A stretch of 64,000 nucleotides of DNA from Pelagomonas calceolata (taxonomy: Eukaryota; Sar; Pelagophyceae; Pelagomonadales; Pelagomonadaceae): the NCBI GenBank assembly GCA_918797485.1, contig CAKKNE010000006.1, positions 248,001-312,000 of the forward strand. Direction: 5' to 3'. Positions within the stretch are counted from its first letter, which is position 1, and every line of letters starts with the position of its first letter. The position numbers and the translations under genes are program-made. Positions 38,976-48,693 of the stretch are shown piece by piece. Under the pieces are notes generated by a model that ran no database searches, was not told the DNA's origin, and saw nothing but the letters and a program-made list of their open reading frames with translations.

Positions 38976-38999
38976 GCTAGCGGTCGGTAAGTCACTAGG
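38976..38999 (-). promoter_or_regulatory. GCTAG palindromic element in a bidirectional promoter (copy 8)
   Basis: GCTAGCGGTCGGTAAG, then CACTAGG. It is 187 bp from the plus ATG at 39186 and 170 bp from the minus ATG at 38806, the only such element in this 379-bp divergent gap, so it may serve both genes. Confidence 0.6.
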
Positions 39000-39185
39000 A
39001 AGCAGCGCGCGCACGGCTTTGACGCTGCGTAGAGCTCGTTGTGAGAGCTTTGGAGCTTAGCACCTGCCGTTCGCGATACGTTGGCACCTCGAAAAAGCCG
39101 CTGCTGCAATCGCGTCACGTCTGGTGACGCTACGCCGCGCTACCACTGAGCAGTCATACAAGCCGCGCCAAGAGACCTCGCAAAG

Positions 39186-40319
39186 ATGTCGCTGGTGAGG
39201 ACGTCCGGCCACCAGCTGGCGCACGGCGCTTACACAGAAAAACAGCAAGCCACAAGCAACGTGCTCAAACATTCGAACATCGACGCCGTAGAGATCGCGC
39301 CGCTCATGAACGACTGGCTCCAGCACGCGTTGGCGGGCGCGTACGGCGCTTCGGCACGCCACCGCTTCATGATCGGGGCGATGGCCGGCTCACGCGCCGC
39401 GGCTTTCGCGTCCGGAATGGCGATAGTCCACGCGCGCCGCGGCTTCCTGACGGACGCGTATGTGTGCGACGAAGCGCGGGCCGCGGTGGACGCCTACGAA
39501 CGAGTGCTGGCCGTCGCGCCGCCGCTGGAGGCCTTGATTGTGTGGTCCTTCGCGGACCTGCCGCCCGCCCTGGCCGCGCGGCGCACCTACTTCCTCTCGG
39601 GCTTGGAGTGGCTGGCGCGCTGCGGCTTCGCGCTCCTCAACCGCCTCATTCGGCAGCGGCGCCTCATTATGGACCGGGCGACGTTCATGCGGCTCATCGC
39701 CTTCCTCAATGCGGACATCTGCCAGTCGCGGCGCAACATCATCCCCGGGTGGTGCCCCGAAGACGACACGCGCGTGCGGCTCGTCGTCGTCAGCTGCGTG
39801 AACGTCGTCGACTTCGCGCGCGGCCACCCGAAGCACCAGCTCGAGCTCGCGCCGCTCCTCACCGCCTGCTTCGTCGAGACGTCGAAGAAGGAGATGGTCT
39901 CGACGGCGTCGGACCGCTTCTACAAGTACCCGATCCACCAGCACTTCCTCTACTGCCTCTTGACGCACATCGGCTGCTGCGTGCCGGACGCCGAGCTCCC
40001 CCAGGTGCGCCTCCAGTTCGGGGAGGCGTGCCGGTCGATTCGCCCGATGCATCATAACTGGGGCTTCGAGACCGCCGAGGCGGGCGGCTCCGCCGGCTCG
40101 TGGTACGGCATCCACAGCAGCGTGGTCGCGCCCCCGGACGACATCGCCCGCGCGCTCCGGACGCACGGTCCGAACCACCTCCTCGACCTCACCGACAAGG
40201 CCACCGTCAAGCTCGTCCTCGCCGCCCACCAGCGCGGGACGCCGTGCGGCGCGACGCAGATCGCGCGGCTCCTGCGGAGCCGCGACGACTACGAGACGCC
40301 CGCCGTCCCTCGGGTGTAG
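39186..40319 (+). CDS. Conserved-looking protein of unknown function
   Basis: 377 residues, ATG 39186, single exon, strongly GC3-rich. It is mostly helical with several Cys and Trp positions (DICQSRRNIIPGWCPEDDTR, LEALIVWSFADLPPALAARR). LYCLLTHIGCCVPDAELPQV is hydrophobic but probably buried rather than membrane spanning. No catalytic motif is recognised. Its strong coding bias relative to flanks supports a real gene. Confidence 0.6.
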   Translation: MSLVRTSGHQLAHGAYTEKQQATSNVLKHSNIDAVEIAPLMNDWLQHALAGAYGASARHRFMIGAMAGSRAAAFASGMAIVHARRGFLTDAYVCDEARAAVDAYERVLAVAPPLEALIVWSFADLPPALAARRTYFLSGLEWLARCGFALLNRLIRQRRLIMDRATFMRLIAFLNADICQSRRNIIPGWCPEDDTRVRLVVVSCVNVVDFARGHPKHQLELAPLLTACFVETSKKEMVSTASDRFYKYPIHQHFLYCLLTHIGCCVPDAELPQVRLQFGEACRSIRPMHHNWGFETAEAGGSAGSWYGIHSSVVAPPDDIARALRTHGPNHLLDLTDKATVKLVLAAHQRGTPCGATQIARLLRSRDDYETPAVPRV

Positions 40320-40365
40320 ATTGTTAAGCAGTCACTTGTTAAGAAACGCGCGACCGAACCATGTT

Positions 40366-40389
40366 GCTAGTGTCTTACATGCCGCTAGC
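40366..40389 (+). promoter_or_regulatory. Orphan GCTAG palindrome at the left edge of a tandem duplication (copy 9)
   Basis: GCTAGTGTCTTACA followed by GCTAGC, identical with its next 170 bp to 43776-43955 apart from one base. No start codon lies at the usual distance. It marks the junction where the duplicated ubiquitin-like/RING units begin. Confidence 0.7.
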
Positions 40390-40546
40390 GCGTAATTAGT
40401 TCGCAAGGAAATCCCGGCTTTACTCGCAGCGCAAAGTCGTCATGAATCGCAGATTCTATAAGCATTGCTCTAAGTAACCGTACGAGCAGCCCAAAGGAAT
40501 TCTCGCACTTCTGCATGGTGCCCGTGGTGTTATTAGTAACTTATTA

Positions 40547-41919
40547 CTACCCAGTGTGCGGCGTGGATACCCACCGGCGAATCCGCGATTCGGCGACGCG
40601 TGCCTCGGAATCCTCGTCGTCGTATAGGATGTCGTACAAGCGGTCGCCGCGAATAGCTGTGATCTTGCCGGTGAACCACTGGTTGCCGCCGCGCGACCGC
40701 ACCTCGACGCGCTGGTTAACCGCGAATGCGGCATTGTAGGATGGGCGCTCTCTCGCCGCCGCTTCCCTCGCGCGGGCGGCCTCGCGGCGCGCCGCCTCGT
40801 CGCGCTCCCTCGCGCGGCGCGCCGCCTCGTCGCGCTCCCTCGCGCGGGCGGCCTCGCGGCGCGCCGCCTCGTCGCGCGCGGCGCGGAGCTCGGCGCGGGC
40901 CCGCTCCGCCTCGCGCCGCGACCGCTCGACGGCGGCGCGCCGCTCGCGCTCCTCGGCGGCTTCGCGGCGCGACCGCTCGACGGCCTCGCGCCGCGCCGCC
41001 GCGTCCTCGTCTTCTCGCGCCGCTTCCCGCCGCTGCCGCGTCGCGTCGCGGTCCTGCGCCTCCTCCGTAGGGCGAGGAGTAGCGCCGACACTTTGTCCAT
41101 TGACGAGCAGGGCGCCGCCCGGGATGCTCCCGAAGCACACCTCGCAGAGGGCGTGGCCGCAGGGCAGGGCCACGACGGGTTCCGCCGTCTCTAAGCAGAC
41201 GGGACAGTGGGCCGAGGCGAAGACTCTGTTCCCACAGGCGCGCCGTGGGGGCTGCGTGCGGCAGATGGGGCAGGCGAGGACCCGATCGCGAGTCTGAAAC
41301 CGCACCTCATGTGAACCCACAATTCGCCCAGACCTGCCCACAAAACTCCGGTCGCCCACGGGGTTGATGTTGAAGACGTAGTCTTCTCCCGGCGGCTTTG
41401 GGGTCTGATGTTCAATGTGTTCGCTGTGTGTGTGACGGCCGTGGGCAGCAACCGCTCATCATTGCCGCGATAGTCCGCGATAGTGCACGGTATGCAATTC
41501 GCAATTGGAGGGACCAGGGCTCCCACGTTGATATACGAGTTGCCTTTTGCAGGGTCTGAGGACTCGGCGTTCGTGCAAAATAGAATGGAGACTAAAGTTC
41601 CATCTCCTGCTTCATTCTCGGACGGGACATCCCTCAGATCTGCTCCATTTACGGTGATTCTCTTTATCCACTGATGGTAACGGGCCCTGGGAGGTCCACC
41701 TCCTAACCGGAGGACCAGGTGGAGCGTCGATTCCATGTGGATGTTGTAGTCACTCAGCGTGCGGCCGTACTCGAGCTGTCTGCCGGCGTAGATGAGGCGA
41801 AGCTGGTCCGGAGGAACGCCCCTGTACCGGATCTTCTGCTTGACGCTGTCGATCGCGTCGCTCGGCTCGACGTCGAGCGTGAACGTCTCGCCCGTCATGG
41901 TCTTGACGAAGATCTGCAT
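40547..41919 (-). pseudogene. Ubiquitin-like/RING/Tudor-like gene, copy 1, frame-disrupted
   Basis: Starts at ATG 41919 with a ubiquitin-like domain ([20 protein letters not shown]) and runs in frame to NTLNI. Near 41390-41410 it is 4 bp shorter than copy 2 (GGCGGCTTTGGGGTC versus GGCCGGAGCTTTGGGAAAC), which shifts the frame. The RING-like, coiled-coil and Tudor-like parts continue intact in another frame to the stop at 40547. Everything else is almost identical to copy 2, so the break is recent or could be a sequencing error. If real, it would produce a truncated protein of about 242 residues. Confidence 0.7.
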
Positions 41920-42115
41920 ATCGGTGCAGCGCTGCGTCGCAGGGCGTATTTTGGCACCAGTTTTACCACCATCAAGCCAGCATTGGTGATGAGGCCAGCC
42001 TGTGCTGGTAGCAGCAGCAAACGGCTGCCTCGCGAGTAGGTGAATGCAAACGGGCTGCCCCCAAAGCGGCGGCGGTGAGCAGCAGCACGTCGCGATCCAG
42101 CAGCTCTCCGGATTT

Positions 42116-42139
42116 GCTAGTGTCTTACATGCCGCTAGC
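42116..42139 (+). promoter_or_regulatory. GCTAG palindromic upstream element (copy 10)
   Basis: GCTAGTGTCTTACA followed by GCTAGC, 197 bp upstream of the copy 1 ATG at 41919. Confidence 0.65.
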
Positions 42140-42198
42140 GCGTGTTGCGCAAGGAGCAGCCCAAAGGAATTGTCGCACTTCTGCAGGTGTTTAGTAAC

Positions 42199-43581
42199 TT
42201 ATTTATGCCCAGTGTGCGGCGTGGATACCCACCGGCGAATCCGCGATTCGGCGACGCGTGCCTCGGAATCCTCGTCGTCGTATAGGATGTCGTACAAGCG
42301 GTCGCCGCGAATAGCTGTGATCTTGCCGGTGAACCACTGGTTGCCGCTGCGCCACCGCACCTCGACGCGCTGGTTAACCGCGAATGCGGCATTGTAGGAT
42401 GGGCGCTCTCTCGCTGCCGCTTCCCTCGCGCGGGCGGCCTCGCGGCGCGCCGCCTCGTCGCGCTCCCTCGCGCGGCGCGCCGCCTCGTCGCGCTCCCTCG
42501 CGCGGGCGGCCTCGCGGCGCGCCGCCTCGTCGCGCGCGGCGCGGAGCTCGGCGCGGGCCCGCTCCGCCTCGCGCTGCGACCGCTCGACGGCGGCGCGCCG
42601 CTCGCGCTCCTCGGCCGCCTCCCGCCGCGACCGCTCGACGGCCTCGCGCCGCGCCGCCGCGTCCTCGTCTTCTCGCGCCGCTTCCCGCCGCTGCCGCGTC
42701 GCGTCGCGGTCCTGCGCCTCCTCCGTAGGGCGAGGAGCAGCGCCGACACTTTGTCCATTGACGAGCAGGGCGCCGCCCGGGATGCTCCCGAAGCATCCCT
42801 CGCAGAGGGCGTGGCCGCAGGGCAGGGCCACGACGGGTTCCGCCGTCTCTAAGCAGACGGGACAGTGGGCCGAGGCGAAGACTCTGTTCCCACAGGCGCG
42901 CCGTGGGGGCTGCGTGCGGCAGATGGGGCAGGCGAGGACCCGATCGCGAGTCTGAAACCGCACCTCATGTGAACCCACAATTCGCCCAGACCTGCCCACA
43001 AAACTCCGGTCGCCCACGGGGTTGATGTTGAAGACGTAGTCTTCTCCCGGCCGGAGCTTTGGGAAACTGATGTTCAATGTGTTCGCTGTGTGTGTGACGG
43101 CCGTGGGCAGCAACCGCTCATCATTGCCGCGATAGTCCGCGATAGTGCACGGTATGCAATTCGCAATTGGAGGGACCAGGGCTCCCACGTTGATATACGA
43201 GTTGCCTTTTGCAGGGTCTGAGGACTCGGCGTTCGTGCAAAATAGAATGGAGACTAAAGTTCCATCTCCTGCTTCATTCTCGGACGGGACATCCCTCAGA
43301 TCTGCTCCATTTACGGTGATTCTCTTTATCCACTGATGGTAACGGGCCCTGGGAGGTCCACCTCCTAACCGGAGGACCAGGTAGAGCGTCGATTCCATGT
43401 GGATGTTGTAGTCACTCAGCGTGCGGCCGTCCTCGAGCTGTCTGCCGGCGTAGATGAGGCGAAGCTGGTCCGGAGGAACGCCCCTGTACCGGATCTTCTG
43501 CTTGACGCTGTCGATCGCGTCGCTCGGCTCGACGTCGAGCGTGAACGTCTCGCCAATCAGGGTCTTGACGAAGATCTGCAT
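42199..43581 (-). CDS. Ubiquitin-like / RING-like / coiled-coil / Tudor-like protein, copy 2
   Basis: 460 residues. Residues 1-74 are ubiquitin-like, ending VLRLGGG. Residues about 80-200 form a globular region ([37 protein letters not shown]). Residues about 225-275 are Cys-rich: [10 protein letters not shown] comes first, then [25 protein letters not shown]. In ordinary C3HC4 RINGs the CPxCR pair comes last, so the order looks permuted. A long Arg/Glu/Ala coiled coil (about 295-400) follows. The C-terminal [19 protein letters not shown]...[14 protein letters not shown] is Tudor-like. An E3 ubiquitin ligase or ubiquitin-mimic role is plausible but unproven. This is the intact representative of units 1 and 2. 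Confidence 0.8.
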   Translation of the reverse strand: MQIFVKTLIGETFTLDVEPSDAIDSVKQKIRYRGVPPDQLRLIYAGRQLEDGRTLSDYNIHMESTLYLVLRLGGGPPRARYHQWIKRITVNGADLRDVPSENEAGDGTLVSILFCTNAESSDPAKGNSYINVGALVPPIANCIPCTIADYRGNDERLLPTAVTHTANTLNISFPKLRPGEDYVFNINPVGDRSFVGRSGRIVGSHEVRFQTRDRVLACPICRTQPPRRACGNRVFASAHCPVCLETAEPVVALPCGHALCEGCFGSIPGGALLVNGQSVGAAPRPTEEAQDRDATRQRREAAREDEDAAARREAVERSRREAAEERERRAAVERSQREAERARAELRAARDEAARREAARARERDEAARRARERDEAARREAARAREAAARERPSYNAAFAVNQRVEVRWRSGNQWFTGKITAIRGDRLYDILYDDEDSEARVAESRIRRWVSTPHTGHK

Positions 43582-43775
43582 ATCGGGAAGCCAAGGAAAG
43601 CGGAACTAGTCCCGTGCCGCGCTGCGTCGCAGGTCCGCTTTGATGATGAGGCCAGCCTGTACTGGTGCAGCGGCAGCAGCGAACGGCTGCCTCGCGAATA
43701 GGTGAATGCAGGCGGGGCTGCCCCCAAAGCGGCGGTGAGCAGCAGCACGTCGCGATCCAGCAGCTCTCCGGATTT

Positions 43776-43799
43776 GCTAGTGTCTTACATGCCGCTAGC
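43776..43799 (+). promoter_or_regulatory. GCTAG palindromic upstream element (copy 11)
   Basis: GCTAGTGTCTTACA followed by GCTAGC, 195 bp upstream of the copy 2 ATG at 43581. Confidence 0.65.
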
Positions 43800-43955
43800 G
43801 CGTAATTAGTTCGCAAGGAATCCCGGCTTTACTCGCAGCGCAAAGTCGTCATGAATCGCAGATTCTATAAGCATTGCTCTAAGTAACCGTACGAGCAGCC
43901 CAAAGGAATTCTCGCACTTCTGCATGGTGCCCGTGGTGTTATTAGTAACTTATTA

Positions 43956-45413
43956 CTACCCAGTGTGCGGCGTGGATACCCACCGGCGAATCCGCGATTC
44001 GGCGACGCGTGCCTCGGAATCCTCGTCGTCGTATAGGATGTCGTACAAGCGGTCGCCGCGAATAGCTGTGATCTTGCCGGTGAACCACTGGTTGCCGCCG
44101 CGCGACCGCACCTCGACGCGCTGGTTAACCGCGAATGCGGCATTGTAGGATGGGCGCTCTCTCGCTGCCGCTTCCCTCGCGCGGGCGGCCTCGCGGCGCG
44201 CCGCCTCGTCGCGCTCCCTCGCGCGGCGCGCCGCCTCGTCGCGCTCCCTCGCGCGGCGCGCCGCCTCGTCGCGCTCCCTCGCGCGGGCGGCCTCGCGGCG
44301 CGCCGCCTCGTCGCGCTCCCTCGCGCGGGCAGCCTCGCGGCGCGCCGCCTCGTCGCGCGCGGCGCGGAGCTCGGCGCGGGCCCGCTCCGCCTCGCGCCGC
44401 GACCGCTCGACGGCCTCGCGCCGCGCCGCCGCGTCCTCGTCTTCTCGCGCCGCTTCCCGCCGCTGCCGCGTCGCGTCGCGGTCCTGCGCCTCCTCCGTAG
44501 GGCGAGGAGTAGCGCCGACACTTTGTCCATTGACGAGCAGGGCGCCGCCCGGGATGCTCCCGAAGCAGGCCTCGCAGAGGGCGTGGCCGCAGGGCAGGGC
44601 CACGACGGGTTCCGCCGTCTCGAGGCAGACCGGACATTTCGCCGATGCGAAGACTCTGTTCCCACAGGCGCGGCGTGGAGGCTGCGTGCGGCAGATCGGA
44701 CAAGCGAGGACCCGATCGCGAGTCTGAAACCGCACCGCATGTCGATCCCGGAAGCATTCACCAGACCTGCCCACACAACTCCCTCTGCCCAAGGTAGCGA
44801 TCCTGAAGATGTAGTACTCTCCCGGCCGAAGCTTCGGGAATCTGATATTCAATGTGTTCGCTGTGTGTGTGAATGCCGTGGGCAGCAACGCCAGGACACG
44901 AGAGCCGTTAGCCAGGACACATTCCCTTCGTCTGTCATCGCCCCCACGACATGTGATAGCGAACGCCTCTACATTCGACGATTCATTCCTAATTGGAGGG
45001 ATCAGGGCGGCCACGTTTATATACGAGTTGCCTTTTGCAGGGTCTGAGGACTCGGCGTTCGTGCAAAATAGAATGGAAACTAAAGTTCCATCTCCTGCTT
45101 CATTCTCGAACGGGACATCTGACGTCCTCAGATCTGCTCCATTTACGGCGATGCTCCGTATCCACTGATGGTAATACGGGCCAGGAGGTGCTCCTCCTAG
45201 CCGGAGCACCAGGTGGAGCGTCGATTCCATGTGGATGTCGTAGTCACTCAGAGTGCGGCCGTCCTCGAGCTGCCTGCCGTAGATGAGGCGCTGCTCGTCA
45301 GGAGGAATGCCCTCCTTGTCCTGGATCTTCAGCCTCACGCTGTCGATCGTCTCGGACGGCTCGACGTCGAGCGTGATCGTCTTGCCCGTCGGGGTCTTGA
45401 CGAAAATCTGCAT
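43956..45413 (-). CDS. Ubiquitin-like / RING-like / coiled-coil / Tudor-like protein, copy 3
   Basis: 485 residues, same order of domains as copy 2. Its ubiquitin-like domain is closest to real ubiquitin ([20 protein letters not shown], then [20 protein letters not shown]), but one residue is missing before GRQL and it ends LRLGG rather than LRLRGG. The middle region has an insertion relative to copy 2 ([20 protein letters not shown]). The coiled coil has additional ERDEAARR units. From the coil to the stop the DNA is almost identical to copy 1, while the N-terminal half is clearly diverged, suggesting gene conversion of the 3' half. Confidence 0.8.
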   Translation of the reverse strand: MQIFVKTPTGKTITLDVEPSETIDSVRLKIQDKEGIPPDEQRLIYGRQLEDGRTLSDYDIHMESTLHLVLRLGGAPPGPYYHQWIRSIAVNGADLRTSDVPFENEAGDGTLVSILFCTNAESSDPAKGNSYINVAALIPPIRNESSNVEAFAITCRGGDDRRRECVLANGSRVLALLPTAFTHTANTLNIRFPKLRPGEYYIFRIATLGRGSCVGRSGECFRDRHAVRFQTRDRVLACPICRTQPPRRACGNRVFASAKCPVCLETAEPVVALPCGHALCEACFGSIPGGALLVNGQSVGATPRPTEEAQDRDATRQRREAAREDEDAAARREAVERSRREAERARAELRAARDEAARREAARARERDEAARREAARARERDEAARRARERDEAARRARERDEAARREAARAREAAARERPSYNAAFAVNQRVEVRSRGGNQWFTGKITAIRGDRLYDILYDDEDSEARVAESRIRRWVSTPHTG

Positions 45414-45601
45414 ATCGGGATGCCAAGGAAAGCGGAGCTAGTCCCGTGCAGCGCCAGGTCCGATTTGATGATGAGGCCAGCCTGTGCTGGTGTAGCAGCA
45501 GCAGCGAACGGCTGCCTCGCGAATAGGTGAATGCAGGCGGGGGCTGCCCCCAAAGGCGGTGAGCAGCAGCACTGTCGCAATCCCGATCGGCGGATTAGCT
45601 T

Positions 45602-45625
45602 GCTAGTGTGTTACAGGCCGCTAGC
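45602..45625 (+). promoter_or_regulatory. GCTAG palindromic element in a bidirectional promoter (copy 12)
   Basis: GCTAGTGTGTTACA followed by GCTAGC, 189 bp from the copy 3 ATG (minus) and 154 bp from the plus-strand ATG at 45779, in a 365-bp divergent gap. Confidence 0.65.
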
Positions 45626-45778
45626 TAATCGAGCCGACGACGCACATCGCAGCCCGGTCGCCAGTGACGGACTCGTCGAAGATTGCTGCACGTGGTAACA
45701 GCACTGCACGACCGCCCCAAGGCACCGCATCACTTTCGGCGCGCACCATGGGCCACAGCCTGAGTTGAGAGGGGAACA

Positions 45779-47639
45779 ATGCTGCGGCTGCGGACGCTGC
45801 TGCTCATCGCGGCGGCCGCCACGGCGACGACGACGACAACAACAACGACGGCCGGCCCCCACGACGGACGGACGGACGGCCCGACCCCCAGCAAGGCCCT
45901 CACGGCCCCCGCGACGTCGGCCGCCGTCTCCGCGGGCCCGCCCCGGACGGACGTCGCGCCGCCCGGACGAACGCGGGTGCGCATGGTCGTGTCCGGCCGC
46001 GACCGGCACACGCAGTTCTGCATTGGGGAGTTGGTGTTTCTGGACTCCTCAGGTAGAGAAGTAGCAGCTTCAAAAGCCACGGCGAGCGCGCCGCGCGCCC
46101 AGAAGGGCTTCGAGCCCAAACTACTCAGCGACGGCCGCCTGCACCACGACTTTTGCAGCGCCGAGCCGACGGGCTGGGTGTCGTTGGATCTTGAGGTGCC
46201 CCTACGCGAGTTAGCCGCGTATAGAATAGGATCGGACTGTGGGGAAGACACGCCGACGGACTGGACCCTGGAAGCCTGCGACAGCTGCGTCCACTCGGAT
46301 GAGGAAACGTGGGAAACGTTGGACGTGCGCACAGCAGAACCGTGGCGAAGTGGGTGTGACGGCGAGTGGCGCGACTATTCGATACAGAGGTGGAGAGTAT
46401 TGAGAATATCATCAGGAGTGCAGGACTGGTGCTTGGATGCTTTGAGATTGAATGGGGAAGAAAACAAACCGCTACGAATTAATAGCGCGAGGCCGGTCGC
46501 CGCGCCGGGCGCCACCGAAGCGTCAGGCGCGCGCGACTTCGCCCAGCGCGCCTCCACGATATCAAGGCTGGTGGGCATCGGCGGCCCGCCCTCGGACAAC
46601 GGGCAGCCGTGGTGCGGGACCGTGACGATCTGTGTGGAAATCAGATTTTGGGCGCCCGCCATCGACGCGATGCTGTACCTATAAATGCGTCTGCTCGATG
46701 GCGTAGAGTTCACGCCATCGACGCGACGTTGTCCCCTTGGCCGCGTCGGCTCGATGGCGTGGAGGTGCACGAAGGTCTCCGCAATATTTCTCAGGATAAC
46801 CTAACTCACTGGTTGATTCGACACAGGTCACGATGGGCGCCTTCGAGCCAAGTATGGCGACGTTCTGCGCGGACCTCGTGCATGAGAAGAGGAGCTGTGG
46901 TAGCTCAAGAGTCCTTGGTAAACGGGACACGGCCTCGGCCTGCGCGCGCTCTGTGCACCTTGATGATGAATGTAGCGGTCAGCGCTTCGAGTTCGATTCT
47001 GATAGTTCACACTGCGCGTGCTGTGCGTCCTCGGCGACGAAGCCCGGCGTCGGTTCTGTGTATGAGTACAACTACTGCGCTTCCCTCGTTGTTGATCTGC
47101 AACCTCAAGGTAGGGTACCTGTGGTAGCCGTACGCATAAGACGACCACAGAACGAGGCGCCAGCACCGATGAAATTGCGCGTGGACGGGTGCCTCTGGGA
47201 CCGGTCTCCACACGATGGGAAGCGGCTCCCCTTCGGCGGCTGCCGCCTCTGGAAGCGCCTCGCGACGGATACGAGAATCCAGTTTAACGGAGACGGCTGG
47301 GCCTTACTGTCGCTGCCCGGCGGCGTCGCCATAACGAAGTCCGCGCCGCCCTCTCATTTTTTCGACGAACTGGCGACGTCGCCCGGAGTGGGCACCGCGC
47401 GCGGCCCCGGCCAGGCGGCGCCGCGCGCGGTCGCCGTGGACCTGGGCGACCACGTCTGGGCGCCGGAACCCGACGGCGTGAAACTGCGGCGCATCAAGCT
47501 GACGCAATCTCATTTGCACGACATGTCGCGGATGAGTTCCGGTAGGGTCGTCTCGGCGACGTTCGCGCGCAATGTCAGTGGAGACACCTTGCTCGGGCGC
47601 AGCCGGGGCGACTCGAGCGTGATCAATATACGGATGTAA
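45779..47639 (+). CDS. Secreted or membrane-lumen protein with discoidin-like repeats
   Basis: Exon 1 45779-46621 and exon 2 46827-47639 join as PWCGT|VTMGAFEPS for 551 residues. MLRLRTLLLIAAAATA is a signal peptide, followed by a Thr-rich run encoded by ACG/ACA repeats. The first half (IGELVFLDSSGREV...GWVSLDLEVPL...TDWTLEACDSC...WETLDVRT) has the pattern of an F5/8-type-C/discoidin-like domain common in protist surface proteins. The second half is another beta-rich, Cys-containing region (SSHCACCASSATKPG, CLWDRSPHDGKRLPFGGCRLWKRL). It may bind carbohydrate or lipid on the cell surface. Its intron is an introner. Confidence 0.7.
46630..46826 (+). mobile_element. Introner with internally duplicated core
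   Basis: Termini are CTGTGTGGAAATCA and CTGGTTGATTCGACACAG, the latter slightly decayed. The 8-bp target duplication is GTGACGAT at 46622-46629 and GTCACGAT at 46827-46834. The intron is 46622-46826 (205 bp), GT-AG, phase 0. The GCCATCGACGCG / CTCGATGGCG inverted pair is present twice in tandem, unlike the other copies. Confidence 0.9.
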
Positions 47640-47670
47640 TGTTTTATGTACACAAAAACTATATACAAAA

Positions 47671-48069
47671 TCAGTAGAGGAGCGTCCCGCTCGAGCTGAG
47701 GTCCTGTAATGAAGAAGACCGGCAGCGGAGCAGGTAGCGCCAGGGGCTCTTGTCCTCGGGCCACGGCGGCAGCGAGAAGGCCTGTGTGTAGATGCCTTGC
47801 GTCGACGCCGTAGCGCGGACGAGGGGACGCGGGGGCGCGCCAATTGCGAATTCGCCGCCGCGAGCGTCGCGATGCGCGAAGCGGCAGACGACGGCGAAGC
47901 TGAGACTCGGCGCCAGGCCAAACAGCAACAACCAGACGCACGACGCGGACAAACAACCGAGCATGACGGGCCGCCGGCCGATCCTGTCGGATATCGCGCC
48001 CCAGAACGGGAAGCACAACTGCCCGAGCTGGTATGACGCCGCGGTCGCCGCACCACCACCACCTACCAC
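47671..48069 (-). pseudogene. MFS transporter fragment (minus strand)
   Basis: SYQLGQLCFPFWGAISDRIGRRPVMLGCL is a clear MFS loop 2-3 signature, followed by one further membrane helix (WLLLFGLAPSLSFAVVCRF). After that the frame loses MFS character and stops at 47671. The first helix and the remaining ten or so helices are absent. It starts near 48065 where another MFS fragment begins on the opposite strand. Probably a gene remnant; a spliced small gene is less likely. Confidence 0.6.
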
Positions 48070-48560
48070 GCCTCATGTGCATCGCGTTTTTTCTGGGCCT
48101 CCTCGCCTCGCAGGTGGGCCTCATCGTCCACGCGTGCTTGGCTAACGTGACCTATCCGCGCGCTCGCGCGTCGGCGATGGCAATTCATAGCATCTTCGAC
48201 GACCTCGGCAAGGGCGGCGGTCCCTGGCTCGTGGCCAAATTCATCAAGCACTACGGGCGCCGACGGACATTCGTCTGGACGACTATCATTGCCTGGGGCG
48301 GTGCGGCGTTCTTTCAATACCTGTGCTCGTTTACACTAGAAGCTGACGAGCGCAAGATCCGCGAGCGCGGCGGCGGTGGGGCGGACGTGCCCGTCGCGAG
48401 GCATTCGTGGCTCGCCAAGCAGTCGTCCGCCGACCTCGAGAGCGAGTTCCGCGACGCTGCGGACGAGACAACGTCGCTGCTGCACCGGAGGGATCGCGAC
48501 GCCGCCGCACCATCTCGCTTCGACACGGGGCAGTTCAGCTTTCGTGATGCCGCGCAATAA
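48069..48560 (+). pseudogene. MFS transporter C-terminal fragment (plus strand)
   Basis: From LMCIAFFLGLLASQVGLIVHACLANVTYP through ARASAMAIHSIFDDLGKGGGPWLV to TFVWTTIIAWGGAAFFQYLC this is the last third of a spinster-like MFS carrier, with an acidic and Ser-rich cytosolic tail to TAA 48558. The preceding 350 or so residues expected for such a carrier are not upstream on this strand; the fragment of another MFS gene lies there instead, inverted. The frame itself can be extended to an ATG at 48033, without homology. Confidence 0.6.
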
Positions 48561-48693
48561 GTTCGATAGACTACTCTCTGAGTTCACGCGCGTTCCGCGT
48601 CCCCCTAGCCCAGCTCGGGCGGCGCTCGGGTCCGTAGCTCGTCGTAGCCGTCTGGATCCATGATTTACGCGTCTGCGGCGTCCGATACGCGTG

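Larger units (their letters stand above)
40366..45601. repeat. Three tandem gene-plus-promoter units
   Basis: Units start at the palindromes 40366, 42116 and 43776 and are about 1.75, 1.66 and 1.83 kb. Each holds the 3' flank, one minus-strand ubiquitin-like/RING gene and its upstream region. Units 1 and 2 are nearly identical through the coding region. Unit 3 matches unit 1 closely in the left half and diverges in the right half. Confidence 0.9.

Noticed and set aside
40726-44500. Plus-strand Arg/Pro-rich frames in the tandem array
   Set aside because: They are antisense to the Arg/Glu/Ala coiled coils of the ubiquitin-like/RING genes.
41191-45413. Polyubiquitin genes
   Set aside because: Each copy has only one ubiquitin-like domain, altered at several positions and fused to other domains.
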